A DNA stretch of 64,000 nucleotides from Flagellimonas eckloniae. Its GTDB lineage: Bacteria; Bacteroidota; Bacteroidia; Flavobacteriales; Flavobacteriaceae. Positions 45,108 to 53,052 of the stretch are shown piece by piece. Made by a program: the position numbers and the translations under genes. The stretch lies in assembly GCF_001413955.1 (NCBI RefSeq), contig NZ_LCTZ01000002.1, positions 2,032,501-2,096,500 of the forward strand, written 5' to 3'. The notes under the pieces are model-generated. The model was not told where the DNA came from. It was given only the letters and a program-made list of their open reading frames with translations, and did no database searches. Each line of letters opens with the position of its first letter. Within the stretch, counting starts at the first letter, position 1.

Positions 45108-46049
45108 TCATAAGAAGAAAGGAAGATTGCCCAAATCCACATTTCCTCCAGAGATAATGATTCCTATCTTTTTGTTCGTAAAGAATTCCTTTTCCTTTAA
45201 CAAGGCGGCTAAGGCAACCGCTGAAGAAGGTTCGCAAACAATTTTCATACGCTCCCAAATCAATCGCATGGACTCAACAATTTCTTTTTCCGTTACACGA
45301 ATTATTCTTTCAACATCTTCCTGAATAATCGGAAAATTTACATCTCCCAACTGGGTTTTAAGTCCATCAGCAATTGTATTCATAGCCCTATTTGATTCGA
45401 TAACGCCGCTTTGTAAAGACCGGTACGCATCATCTACTTCAAAGGGTTCACCTCCAATTACCTTACAACCATTTCCAAAGTATTTTCCTGCTAAAGCAGT
45501 ACCTGCTATTAAACCACCCCCACCTACGGGTGTAAAAATACTCTCCAAATCTGGATACTCCTCCAATAGTTCTTTTGCCGCCGTTCCCTGCCCTAAAATA
45601 ACATCCATATCGTTGGAAGGGTGCAAAAAGGTAGCTCCTTTGCTTTGCTCAATTTCCAACGCTGCAGCTTCTCTGGCTTTAAGCGTTGGTTCGCATATAA
45701 TTATTTCTCCCCCATAACCTTTTACCGCATCTTTTTTGACTTGTGGTGCATTGGAAGGCATAACAATGTATGCTTTTACTTCCAAACTTTTAGCAGCCAA
45801 AGAAAGTGCTTGGGCAAAATTACCTGAAGAATGCGTTACTACACCTTTGGTTCTCTGCTCTTTTGACAATTGCATGATTGCATTGGTCGCCCCTCTCATC
45901 TTGAATGCTCCCATTTTTTGAAAATTCTCACATTTAAAAAAAAGGGAGGCCTCAGCAATTTCATTGATCAACTTGGAACTAAGGACCGGGGTATTATGAA
46001 TGTAGGGCCCAATTCTTTTGTGAGCTTTGATAAGGTCTTTTTTATGCAT
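45108..46049 (-). CDS. PLP-dependent serine/threonine dehydratase-like enzyme (or racemase)
   Basis: 313 residues, cytoplasmic, fold-type II. The Lys for the PLP Schiff base is Lys50 in KMGAFKMRGA; phosphate-binding GGGGLIAG lies near residues 185-192; HSSGNFAQALS is the substrate loop. The length matches serine racemase, threonine/serine ammonia-lyase and 3-hydroxyaspartate dehydratase without the C-terminal ACT domain of biosynthetic IlvA. It is the last gene of the minus-strand run that begins with SusCD, behind a carboxylate transporter and a racemase. Deamination of a hydroxy-amino acid released from the imported substrate would fit, but the exact reaction cannot be told from sequence. 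Confidence 0.85.
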   Translation of the reverse strand: MHKKDLIKAHKRIGPYIHNTPVLSSKLINEIAEASLFFKCENFQKMGAFKMRGATNAIMQLSKEQRTKGVVTHSSGNFAQALSLAAKSLEVKAYIVMPSNAPQVKKDAVKGYGGEIIICEPTLKAREAAALEIEQSKGATFLHPSNDMDVILGQGTAAKELLEEYPDLESIFTPVGGGGLIAGTALAGKYFGNGCKVIGGEPFEVDDAYRSLQSGVIESNRAMNTIADGLKTQLGDVNFPIIQEDVERIIRVTEKEIVESMRLIWERMKIVCEPSSAVALAALLKEKEFFTNKKIGIIISGGNVDLGNLPFFL

Positions 46050-46117
46050 AATCTGAAGGCCTTCTAGTTTATTTTAAAACAAAGACTATAGTATAAAGAT
46101 AGGGACTCGCTTTGTTA

Positions 46118-47569
46118 TTATAGCGGCGCTTCCAAATCCCAAACCAATGGAAGTACAAAATATACCACTACAGTTAAAATTAGGATAGATATAATATTCA
46201 ACCAAAACCCTTTTTTGACCATATCATCCATTTCCAAATAGCCCGAGCCAAAAACAACAGCGTTGGGTGGTGTTGCCACAGGAAGCATAAAGGCGCAAGA
46301 TGCTGCTAGGGTAGCCCCAATCATTAAATAATAGGGATGTACACCAAGTACTGGGGCCAATGAAACCAATACCGGAAGTAATATAGCGGTAGTTGCAATA
46401 TTTGAGGTAAGCTCGGTCAAGAAATTTACAATAGCTATCAAAATAAGTAACAGCAATACAAATGGCAATGTTTCCAGTGCTGTTAATTTTCCTCCAATCC
46501 ACTCGGCCAATCCACTGGATTCAAATCCGAGGGCCAAAGCCAAACCGCCACCAAATAAGAGTAAAATTCCCCAAGGTAATTTCACGGCATCTTTCCATAG
46601 AATCAGTTTTTTATTTTTCTCACCTGAAGGAAGTAAAAAAAGTATAATTACGGAACACATGGCAATGATGGTATCGTCAATGGCTGGGATGAACTTTTTG
46701 AGCAAAAAGGACCTTGATATCCATGCAAAGGCGGTAAGCGCGAACACCGCTGACACCATTTTTTCCTCAAAAGTCATTTTACCCAATGCTTTCAGCCTTT
46801 TGGAAATCTCTTCTCTCCCACCCGGAAATTCCTTTTGTTTAAATTTAAAAGCAAAGCGTGTTAAATAGCACCAACACAAAAACAATAACAGGGCAGCAAT
46901 TGGAAAGCCCAAACCAAACCATTCGGAAAAGGTTATTTCTTTTCCAAAAGTTGTTTCCACCACCCCAGCCAAAACTAGGTTGGTCGGTGTTCCTATTAAT
47001 GTTGCTATACCCCCGATAGATGCACTATAGGCTATGGACAACATTAAAGCTTTTCCAAAAATTTTATTTTCATTTTCAACGGTTGCAGGATTATCGTTCA
47101 GTTGGGAGACAATCGCCATAGCTATTGGTAAAATTATTACGGTAGCCGCCGTATTGGAAATCCACATGGACAAAAAGGCCGTGGCTAGCATAAAACCAAG
47201 AATGATATTGATAACATTTGTACCGATAACATTGATGATTGATAATGCAATCCTTTTGTGAAGGTTCCATTTTTCAATGGCGATGGCCAAAACGAATCCA
47301 CCCATGTACAGGAAAATGTATTTATGACCGTACGAAGTCGCCGTTGTGGTGAGGTCCAATCCACCAGTCAATGGAAAAAGTATTAGCGGCAGTAAAGCGG
47401 TCACATAAATAGAAACAGCTTCGGTAACCCACCAAATTGCCACCCATGCAACAGTTGCCAACACAGCATTTGAAGAAGTATTTAGCCCTTCGGGATGAAA
47501 AAAAAACAGAATATAAAAAAAAGAAAGAGGTCCAAGAATTCGACCTATAAACTGTTTTGAAATTTGCAT
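46118..47569 (-). CDS. DASS/SLC13-family sodium:carboxylate symporter
   Basis: 483 residues with about 12 hydrophobic segments. Typical DASS features: N-terminal AVATVAWVAIWWVTEAVSIYVTALLPLILFP, SNTAATVIILPIA and the second SNT-like TELTSNIATTAILLPVL (residues forming the Na+/carboxylate sites), plus AYSASIGGIATLIGTPTNLVL. It imports dicarboxylates, or related anions such as acidic amino-acid derivatives, with sodium. It lies 2 bases downstream of the racemase-family gene. In context it may move the product of the periplasmic amidohydrolase, dipeptidase and racemase steps across the inner membrane. Confidence 0.93.
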   Translation of the reverse strand: MQISKQFIGRILGPLSFFYILFFFHPEGLNTSSNAVLATVAWVAIWWVTEAVSIYVTALLPLILFPLTGGLDLTTTATSYGHKYIFLYMGGFVLAIAIEKWNLHKRIALSIINVIGTNVINIILGFMLATAFLSMWISNTAATVIILPIAMAIVSQLNDNPATVENENKIFGKALMLSIAYSASIGGIATLIGTPTNLVLAGVVETTFGKEITFSEWFGLGFPIAALLLFLCWCYLTRFAFKFKQKEFPGGREEISKRLKALGKMTFEEKMVSAVFALTAFAWISRSFLLKKFIPAIDDTIIAMCSVIILFLLPSGEKNKKLILWKDAVKLPWGILLLFGGGLALALGFESSGLAEWIGGKLTALETLPFVLLLLILIAIVNFLTELTSNIATTAILLPVLVSLAPVLGVHPYYLMIGATLAASCAFMLPVATPPNAVVFGSGYLEMDDMVKKGFWLNIISILILTVVVYFVLPLVWDLEAPL

Positions 47570-47571
47570 AG

Positions 47572-48375
47572 TTAATTTTTTAAAATGAAATCCACCCCCG
47601 CTTTCGAATGAATTTCCGTCGTATTAAAAATAGGTACATCTAGGTCTTCTGGAAAAATCATTAGAGGAAATTCCGTGCATCCCAAAACTACACCCTCTGC
47701 TCCTTGGTCGATTGAGCTTTTGATAATGTTCAGCACATATTCCTTTGATTGTTCAACTATTTTACCGTAGGTAAGCTCCTCATGGATAATTCTGTGCAAT
47801 TCACCAATAACCTCTTGCTCTTTGGGAACTATAATTTCAATGCCATTTTCTTCAATGCGTTTAGTGATAAAAGTTTCTTCCATACTATACTTGGTTCCAA
47901 TAAAAAATACCTTCTTCAGTCCCTTTTCACGAATCTCATTTGCCGTGGCATCTGCTATATGGATTACAGGGACATCGAGGTTTTGTTGAACGGCATCAAA
48001 CACCTTGTGCGGGGTATTGGCACAAAAAAGTACTGCATTTGCGCCTGCTTTATTCAGGTTTAGACCTGCATTCACCAGCATATGTGCAATGGAATCCCAT
48101 TTATTTTCTTTTTGGAACCGATGGACTTCGGCCTGATTAAGTGTGTAAACCAACAAAGGAGGGTTTGTATTATTTCCAAAATGATTATTTACAGATTGGT
48201 TTATCATACTGTAATAATCTATTGTTGAATGCCATGAAGTTCCACCAATCAACCCCAATACGTTCATTTTTTCATTATCCGTCTCTAAACCTATCTTTTT
48301 TTCAGTTGTGTTGGTTATTGACTGTTTACATGATACATAGCCTAAAATCAAAAGGCAAAAAAAGTATTTTTTCAT
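47572..48375 (-). CDS. Aspartate/glutamate racemase-family protein with lipoprotein-type signal
   Basis: 267 residues. The core matches Asp/Glu racemases: GLIGGTSWHSTIDYYSMIN, LFCANTPHK (Cys118) and VLGCTEFPL (Cys233), the two catalytic cysteines. Unusually, the protein begins with a hydrophobic signal and a possible lipobox (GYVSC, Cys16), which would place the enzyme in the periplasm or membrane-anchored. Starting at internal Met37 would give an ordinary cytosolic 231-residue racemase, but the upstream 36 residues look like a real signal plus linker, so I keep the longer form. A periplasmic racemase or amino-acid-type isomerase before the DASS importer is a plausible step. Confidence 0.82.
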   Translation of the reverse strand: MKKYFFCLLILGYVSCKQSITNTTEKKIGLETDNEKMNVLGLIGGTSWHSTIDYYSMINQSVNNHFGNNTNPPLLVYTLNQAEVHRFQKENKWDSIAHMLVNAGLNLNKAGANAVLFCANTPHKVFDAVQQNLDVPVIHIADATANEIREKGLKKVFFIGTKYSMEETFITKRIEENGIEIIVPKEQEVIGELHRIIHEELTYGKIVEQSKEYVLNIIKSSIDQGAEGVVLGCTEFPLMIFPEDLDVPIFNTTEIHSKAGVDFILKN

Positions 48376-48449
48376 AAACCGATATTCTAAAAATGGCGTT
48401 ATAATTCTTTAACGATGGTTACCTAATTAAAACTGAAATAGTCAAGACA

Positions 48450-49340
48450 TCAATTGCCTTTCCCAAGCAGTTCAATCCATTCATTAGCATACCCTATATT
48501 TCTAACCCCATTTGAATGTGCTCTTTTTCCAATAGGCACCTCCAAATCTAAAGCATAAATATTTTTATCTGGAATATTCATTGCTTTATACGTTTTGAGT
48601 ATTGTTGCCGCCATTGGTTCTTTTACGTGGTAGGTGCCATACCAACGATCCATGGGTGTCACGCTACTTTTTGAATACCAGTCTGCTATTTTATTTTTTG
48701 CCGAATAATCCCATCCGCCAGAAAAATCAATGACTCTGGCAACAAGGTGGGTCTTTGCAATAAATGCTGACATTCCACCACCTTGGGACTGGCCTGCAAG
48801 TGCAATTTCTTGCCACCCTGGCTTACCATTTTCCAAATAACGGCTCCAATTTCCTTCTTTATCATTCTTAGAAAGGTATATTAAAAGCTTGGTAAGACGA
48901 TTTACAATAGCATCATACGGTTTATCATCGATAAGTGAAAAAATTGTATCCCCATATACCCTCCTATTTCTAAATTCTTCGGCACAATTGGAATTTTGCA
49001 CTAAATTACCCTCCTTGCATATTCGTGCTATTGCCGGAGTGTTTATGTACGAAAGATTGATTACCGAATATCCTTGTTGAATAGCCGTGTAAAACAATTG
49101 CTTTGGCCCTTTTAAAGCAATACCATTCGTTCCTGGTAAAAAAAGCAGTAGTTTTCCTTGTTTAATAGTTGGATTATAGGCTATAAAATGGGGCGTGTCC
49201 GCATTTTTAATCCTTGAATCCGTTTTTGAAGGTTTAACGTTCAAAACAATATTCGGACTGGGAAATAACGTATCCTCTTGAGCAATAGAACTGATGGGCA
49301 AAAGCCACATAAAAATCAATAAAAGAAAATAGTACTTCAT
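48450..49340 (-). CDS. Secreted alpha/beta hydrolase
   Basis: 296 residues with signal peptide (cleavage near SIAQ). Alpha/beta hydrolase features are KLLLFLPGTNG (oxyanion region) and GQSQGGGM with Ser185 as nucleophile; catalytic Asp probably in ALDLEVPIG and His in AHSNGVRN. It resembles a group of uncharacterised bacterial lipase/esterase-like proteins (BPSS1187-like) rather than any named esterase. It lies between RidA and the racemase in the amidohydrolase operon. It could cleave an ester or amide of the imported substrate. Confidence 0.72.
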   Translation of the reverse strand: MKYYFLLLIFMWLLPISSIAQEDTLFPSPNIVLNVKPSKTDSRIKNADTPHFIAYNPTIKQGKLLLFLPGTNGIALKGPKQLFYTAIQQGYSVINLSYINTPAIARICKEGNLVQNSNCAEEFRNRRVYGDTIFSLIDDKPYDAIVNRLTKLLIYLSKNDKEGNWSRYLENGKPGWQEIALAGQSQGGGMSAFIAKTHLVARVIDFSGGWDYSAKNKIADWYSKSSVTPMDRWYGTYHVKEPMAATILKTYKAMNIPDKNIYALDLEVPIGKRAHSNGVRNIGYANEWIELLGKGN

Positions 49341-49371
49341 TGCCCTTGTTCAATAGGTTAAGTTAACTTTA

Positions 49372-49848
49372 TCAAGCTTCTACCTCTACAACACATTCCA
49401 CTTCAACCGCCTGCGCTCTTGGCAATGTGGCCACACCAATAGCAGCCCTAGCATGGATTCCTTTTTCACCAAAAACCTCAACCATTAAGTCTGAAAAGCC
49501 ATTGATGACCTTGGGTTGTTCTATAAAATCAGGAGTCGAATTAACAAAAGCCAGTACTTTAACTATGCGTTTTACCTTTTTTAAATCGCCGAGCATTTCT
49601 TTAAGCACAGCTATCTGGTTAATGGCGGTCAATCGAGCTCCTTCATACCCTTTTTCTATGGAAATATCATCTCCCAATTTTCCAGTAATCTCTACCCCAT
49701 TTGCGTATCTTGGTCCTTTTCCGGCCAAGAATATAAGGTTTCCCGTTCGTACTCCATTAACATAGTTGGCCACGGGATTAGGTGCTGCGGGAAGCTCAAT
49801 ATTCAATGTTTTTAATCGGGCTTCTGGGTCATAATTTTTATCGCTCAT
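49372..49848 (-). CDS. RidA (YjgF/YER057c/UK114) family protein
   Basis: 158 residues, no signal peptide. It is slightly longer than typical RidA (~130). Motifs: YVNGVRTGNLIFLAGKGPRYANG, TAINQIAVLKEMLGDLKKVKRIVKVLAFVNSTPDF and GIHARAAIGVATLPRAQAVEVECVVEV, where the Arg of HARAAIGV corresponds to the conserved substrate Arg. RidA proteins hydrolyse reactive enamines/imines formed by PLP dehydratases such as the one encoded at 45,108 in the same operon, so the two likely act in sequence. It is separated by 2 bases from the upstream amidohydrolase. Confidence 0.92.
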   Translation of the reverse strand: MSDKNYDPEARLKTLNIELPAAPNPVANYVNGVRTGNLIFLAGKGPRYANGVEITGKLGDDISIEKGYEGARLTAINQIAVLKEMLGDLKKVKRIVKVLAFVNSTPDFIEQPKVINGFSDLMVEVFGEKGIHARAAIGVATLPRAQAVEVECVVEVEA

Positions 49849-49850
49849 TT

Positions 49851-51920
49851 TTAAGGTCGATTTGGTTTAAAGTCTGCAGCTTTCCATAATGGCTCACTTT
49901 CATAATAATTTCCATTTGTAATCACCGCTGATACTGTTCTTAAATTAGTAATATCTTCAAGAGGGTTTTTCTCTAAAATTGCAATGTCAGCTTCTTTTCC
50001 TATTTCCAAAGTTCCTGTTTCCGAATCCATTCCCATTGCCTTTGCAGGAATAATTGTAGCTGTTTTAATAGCTTCCAGAGGAGTAAGCCCACCCAACTTT
50101 TGATAGGTTTCTATCTCTAGATACAATCCAAACACAGGAACAATATTATCCGTTCCAGCCACTATTGGTATTCCAGCTTTATAGAACTGACCTAATATTT
50201 CCATGCCTTTAGTATAATCAGCCTTAGCACTTTCTGCCCTTTCAGGAGAAACTCCGCTTCTAAATCGTTTTCCCTCAAATAACTCATAAGCAATTCTTCC
50301 TATATCAGGTTCTACGACTTCCCCAGGTGTACCCTTTGGAAGGTACCTTACAACTTCCAAAGCAACAGTTGGGTCCAATACTGTTTTATGTTTTAGAAGA
50401 AATTTGATGGCTTTATCTATCCGTTCTTGACTTACATCATGGTTCCCCAAATACAGTCTACTCTGAGCTATTTTATCTACATCCGGAAAAAGTATGGACA
50501 AAATTAAAGAACGATGACTTAACATATCCATACCACCTTCAATAGCTATCTTTGCATTTCCTATGGCTCTGGGAACATGTCCTGTCACAGTCATTCCCCT
50601 CTTGTGGGCTTCATCAGAAAGTACAGGGACTATTTCTGATTCAACGGAAGAATATATTTTAATTTGTTTGTATCCATTTTTATGGTACAGTTCTACTACC
50701 TTTTTTGCCTCTTCAACAGATCTAGCCCTAATAACACCATTTCCTCTTATACCAGGCCCGTCTGTCATACCTGCCAGGAGAATATCGGGACCCATTGCTC
50801 CATCTTTTGTAATGGCATCCCTAAAGGCTGTTGCAAATTCTAACTCGTTGCCATTGTCTCTAATTGTTGTAACCCCACCTGCTAAATAAGCTGGAGCCCA
50901 TTGCACTTGATTGGAATGCGCATGCATATCCCACAAACCTGGCATCAATGTTTTGCCTTTTACATCGATTATCTTAGCTCCTTCGGGTATTTTTATGACT
51001 CCTTTTTTTCCTATTTCTTTTATCCTGCCATCCTCAATAATAAGAATCATATCTTTTTTGATATGCTCACTTAAGCCATCAAGTATATCACCCCCAACCA
51101 AAGCTATTACCGGATAATCAGGGCCCTTTAGTGCTTCGGTATAATCGGACAGCTGATCTATTTGTTCCGTAACATTTCCGGCAATAAAAGTGGGCAAGGC
51201 TTCCTCATACCCCTTTCTGATCATTTCACGAATCTGTGTATTGGCCTTTACCAGGGCAATGAGGTTCTTTGATTCATCTAACCAAACGGTTCTTCCTCCC
51301 CAGTTAATCCCTTCGGTAACATAGCGGTCTAAAACAATTTCCCCACCTTTTATGTTTATAGTATCCTTGCCTGTATGTGTAATGGATACCTCGCCTCTTG
51401 GAAGTGTAGGTATGTTTTTCTCGCCATGCTCAAAATAATAGTGATAAAGCATGATTTCTATACCCGCAGGAATATTGCTATGCAATGGAAAATAATCTGT
51501 TGTAATTTCCTTGGTTACAACATCGAAGTCTTTCTCCCAAACCGAAATCTTATCAGCAGAACGTTCCACTTTCAAAATATTGGTAGTGTCATCATTCGCT
51601 ATTCGTTGATTATTGTAATAAAAAGGAATCAAGTCCTTGGACAAACGTAATTCGGATACCACACCAGTAATTCGACCTCTTTCGTTTTCTCCTTGTAGGG
51701 ATTTTACAATGATGGAATCTTTAGTGGATGTAATACTATAGGTCTCCTCTCCAATGCTTGATTGTCGTCTGAAAACCAAAAATGCTCCTTCTTCATTGAT
51801 ATCATCCCATCGCGAAGGCTCTGAAATACAGGAGCTAAAAAGTGACAATGCTACAATTCCAAAAATGACAAATCGAGAATATATACTATTCATTTTCATG
51901 TTTTTCATTTGATTTTTCAA
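49851..51920 (-). CDS. Amidohydrolase-family lipoprotein (paralogue 1)
   Basis: 689 residues; lipoprotein signal ending SSCIS. Several Met codons (1, 5, 8, 10) are possible starts. The N-terminal ~270 residues form a beta-rich domain also present in the paralogue at 53,053. The amidohydrolase barrel follows: MPGLWDMHAHSN (HxH metal pair), KQIKIYSS (candidate carbamylated Lys), TGHVPRAIG, DMLSHRS and AGTDN (Asp), then the C-terminal beta sandwich ADIAILEKNPLED. It is most like imidazolonepropionase/prolidase-type members. It hydrolyses a C-N bond of a cyclic amide, peptide or acyl-amino acid; substrate unknown. It overlaps the FG-GAP gene by 4 bases. Confidence 0.88.
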   Translation of the reverse strand: MKNQMKNMKMNSIYSRFVIFGIVALSLFSSCISEPSRWDDINEEGAFLVFRRQSSIGEETYSITSTKDSIIVKSLQGENERGRITGVVSELRLSKDLIPFYYNNQRIANDDTTNILKVERSADKISVWEKDFDVVTKEITTDYFPLHSNIPAGIEIMLYHYYFEHGEKNIPTLPRGEVSITHTGKDTINIKGGEIVLDRYVTEGINWGGRTVWLDESKNLIALVKANTQIREMIRKGYEEALPTFIAGNVTEQIDQLSDYTEALKGPDYPVIALVGGDILDGLSEHIKKDMILIIEDGRIKEIGKKGVIKIPEGAKIIDVKGKTLMPGLWDMHAHSNQVQWAPAYLAGGVTTIRDNGNELEFATAFRDAITKDGAMGPDILLAGMTDGPGIRGNGVIRARSVEEAKKVVELYHKNGYKQIKIYSSVESEIVPVLSDEAHKRGMTVTGHVPRAIGNAKIAIEGGMDMLSHRSLILSILFPDVDKIAQSRLYLGNHDVSQERIDKAIKFLLKHKTVLDPTVALEVVRYLPKGTPGEVVEPDIGRIAYELFEGKRFRSGVSPERAESAKADYTKGMEILGQFYKAGIPIVAGTDNIVPVFGLYLEIETYQKLGGLTPLEAIKTATIIPAKAMGMDSETGTLEIGKEADIAILEKNPLEDITNLRTVSAVITNGNYYESEPLWKAADFKPNRP

Positions 51921-53038
51921 GGAAACTTAGGTGTATACCGGTTAAAATAAAAGAGATTTAGTTCATCTGAATTGCTTTCCATAATGTCAGGCTTTTTGTC
52001 CCCGTTTAAATCATGAATCGTTATGTCATAAGTATTGAATTCTTTATTGCTTAATGTATTTTTTTCCCATTTACCACCATTGTCAGTATTTATAAAAAAC
52101 GTGTTGGGAGCGGCGAAATTCCCTATTACAATATCTGTATTGCCATCCATGTTCAAATCACCTACACTTATGGAATATGATTTATCGGAACTGGAATCGA
52201 ACGTTACTTTCCTTTCGTAGGTTTGGTCCTTATTGCCAAAATAAATGACATTGGGCTCTCCAATGTTTGCGGTAACGATATCCAAGAATCCATCTTTGTC
52301 CATATCCGCTATGGCAACAGACCTTGTAATATCGGTACCTGTTCCGTAGGGTACTTTTTTTGTGAATTTCAAATTCCCATCATTGAAGTATACAAAGTTG
52401 GGTTGGTCATCTCTATTGGCCAAAACAAGATCGAGGTCACCATCACCATCCATATCGGCTACTTCTACGTCAATGGTTGAGTCTTCCTTATTTCCAAAAC
52501 CAATGGAAGTAGAAAATGTTCCAGTACCATCATTCAAACATATTTCGTTCTCACTACTTCGGTTTGTAATCAAAATGTCTATGTCGCCATCGTTGTCAAG
52601 GTCGGCTGTTACAATATTTCTTGTGTGGTCATACTTTTTTCCAAAACTAGAAGCTTTAGTAAAATTCCCTTTTCCATCATTTATAAAAATGTAATTGGGA
52701 GCCATATCATTACCAACAGCCACGTCCAGATCGCCATCATTATCAAAATCGGCTAGTTCCGTTGAATAACTGGTTTCTTGTTCATCACCCAAAATTTTTG
52801 AAACTGTAAAAATTCCTCTCCCATCATTTAAAAAAATACGGTTTTGACCCGGCCAGTGCCTTCCGTTGGCCACTAAAACATCTATATCCCCGTCGTTGTC
52901 AATATCACCCAATCCAATGGAAGCGGTGCGTTCCTTATAGGTTCCCAAAATCAACCTGCCACTGGCAAAAAAGTCTTTGGTCTGACTGTTCGCAATAAGC
53001 ATTGAAAGGGAAAACAGGAAAAATATCTTAAGTTTCAT
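51917..53038 (-). CDS. FG-GAP/VCBS-repeat seven-bladed beta-propeller, secreted
   Basis: 373 residues with signal peptide (cleavage near ANSQ). Seven tandem repeats of ~47 residues each open with a calcium loop such as DIDNDGDIDVLVAN, DFDNDGDLDVAVGN, DLDNDGDIDILITN and DMDGDGDLDLVLAN, followed by an NDGxGxFT turn: the FG-GAP pattern of integrin-type propellers. The last blades have degraded loops (DLNGDKKPDIMESN). No enzyme domain is present. Located between two amidohydrolases and translationally coupled to one, it probably serves as a binding or scaffold subunit. Possibly a surface substrate-binding protein of the SusCD system. Confidence 0.85.
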   Translation of the reverse strand: MKLKIFFLFSLSMLIANSQTKDFFASGRLILGTYKERTASIGLGDIDNDGDIDVLVANGRHWPGQNRIFLNDGRGIFTVSKILGDEQETSYSTELADFDNDGDLDVAVGNDMAPNYIFINDGKGNFTKASSFGKKYDHTRNIVTADLDNDGDIDILITNRSSENEICLNDGTGTFSTSIGFGNKEDSTIDVEVADMDGDGDLDLVLANRDDQPNFVYFNDGNLKFTKKVPYGTGTDITRSVAIADMDKDGFLDIVTANIGEPNVIYFGNKDQTYERKVTFDSSSDKSYSISVGDLNMDGNTDIVIGNFAAPNTFFINTDNGGKWEKNTLSNKEFNTYDITIHDLNGDKKPDIMESNSDELNLFYFNRYTPKFP

Positions 53039-53052
53039 AGTGTCTATTTACA

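Noticed and set aside
46050..46117. AACAAAG/CTTTGTT inverted repeat as a terminator or operator between the DASS and dehydratase genes.
   Set aside because: Only 7-bp arms with a long AT-rich loop; not distinguishable from chance.
46118..47569. DASS transporter considered as a sugar or uronate transporter linked to the PL6 cluster.
   Set aside because: It is on the opposite strand, 2 bases from the racemase gene, and the family carries carboxylates with sodium; linkage to the amide locus is stronger.
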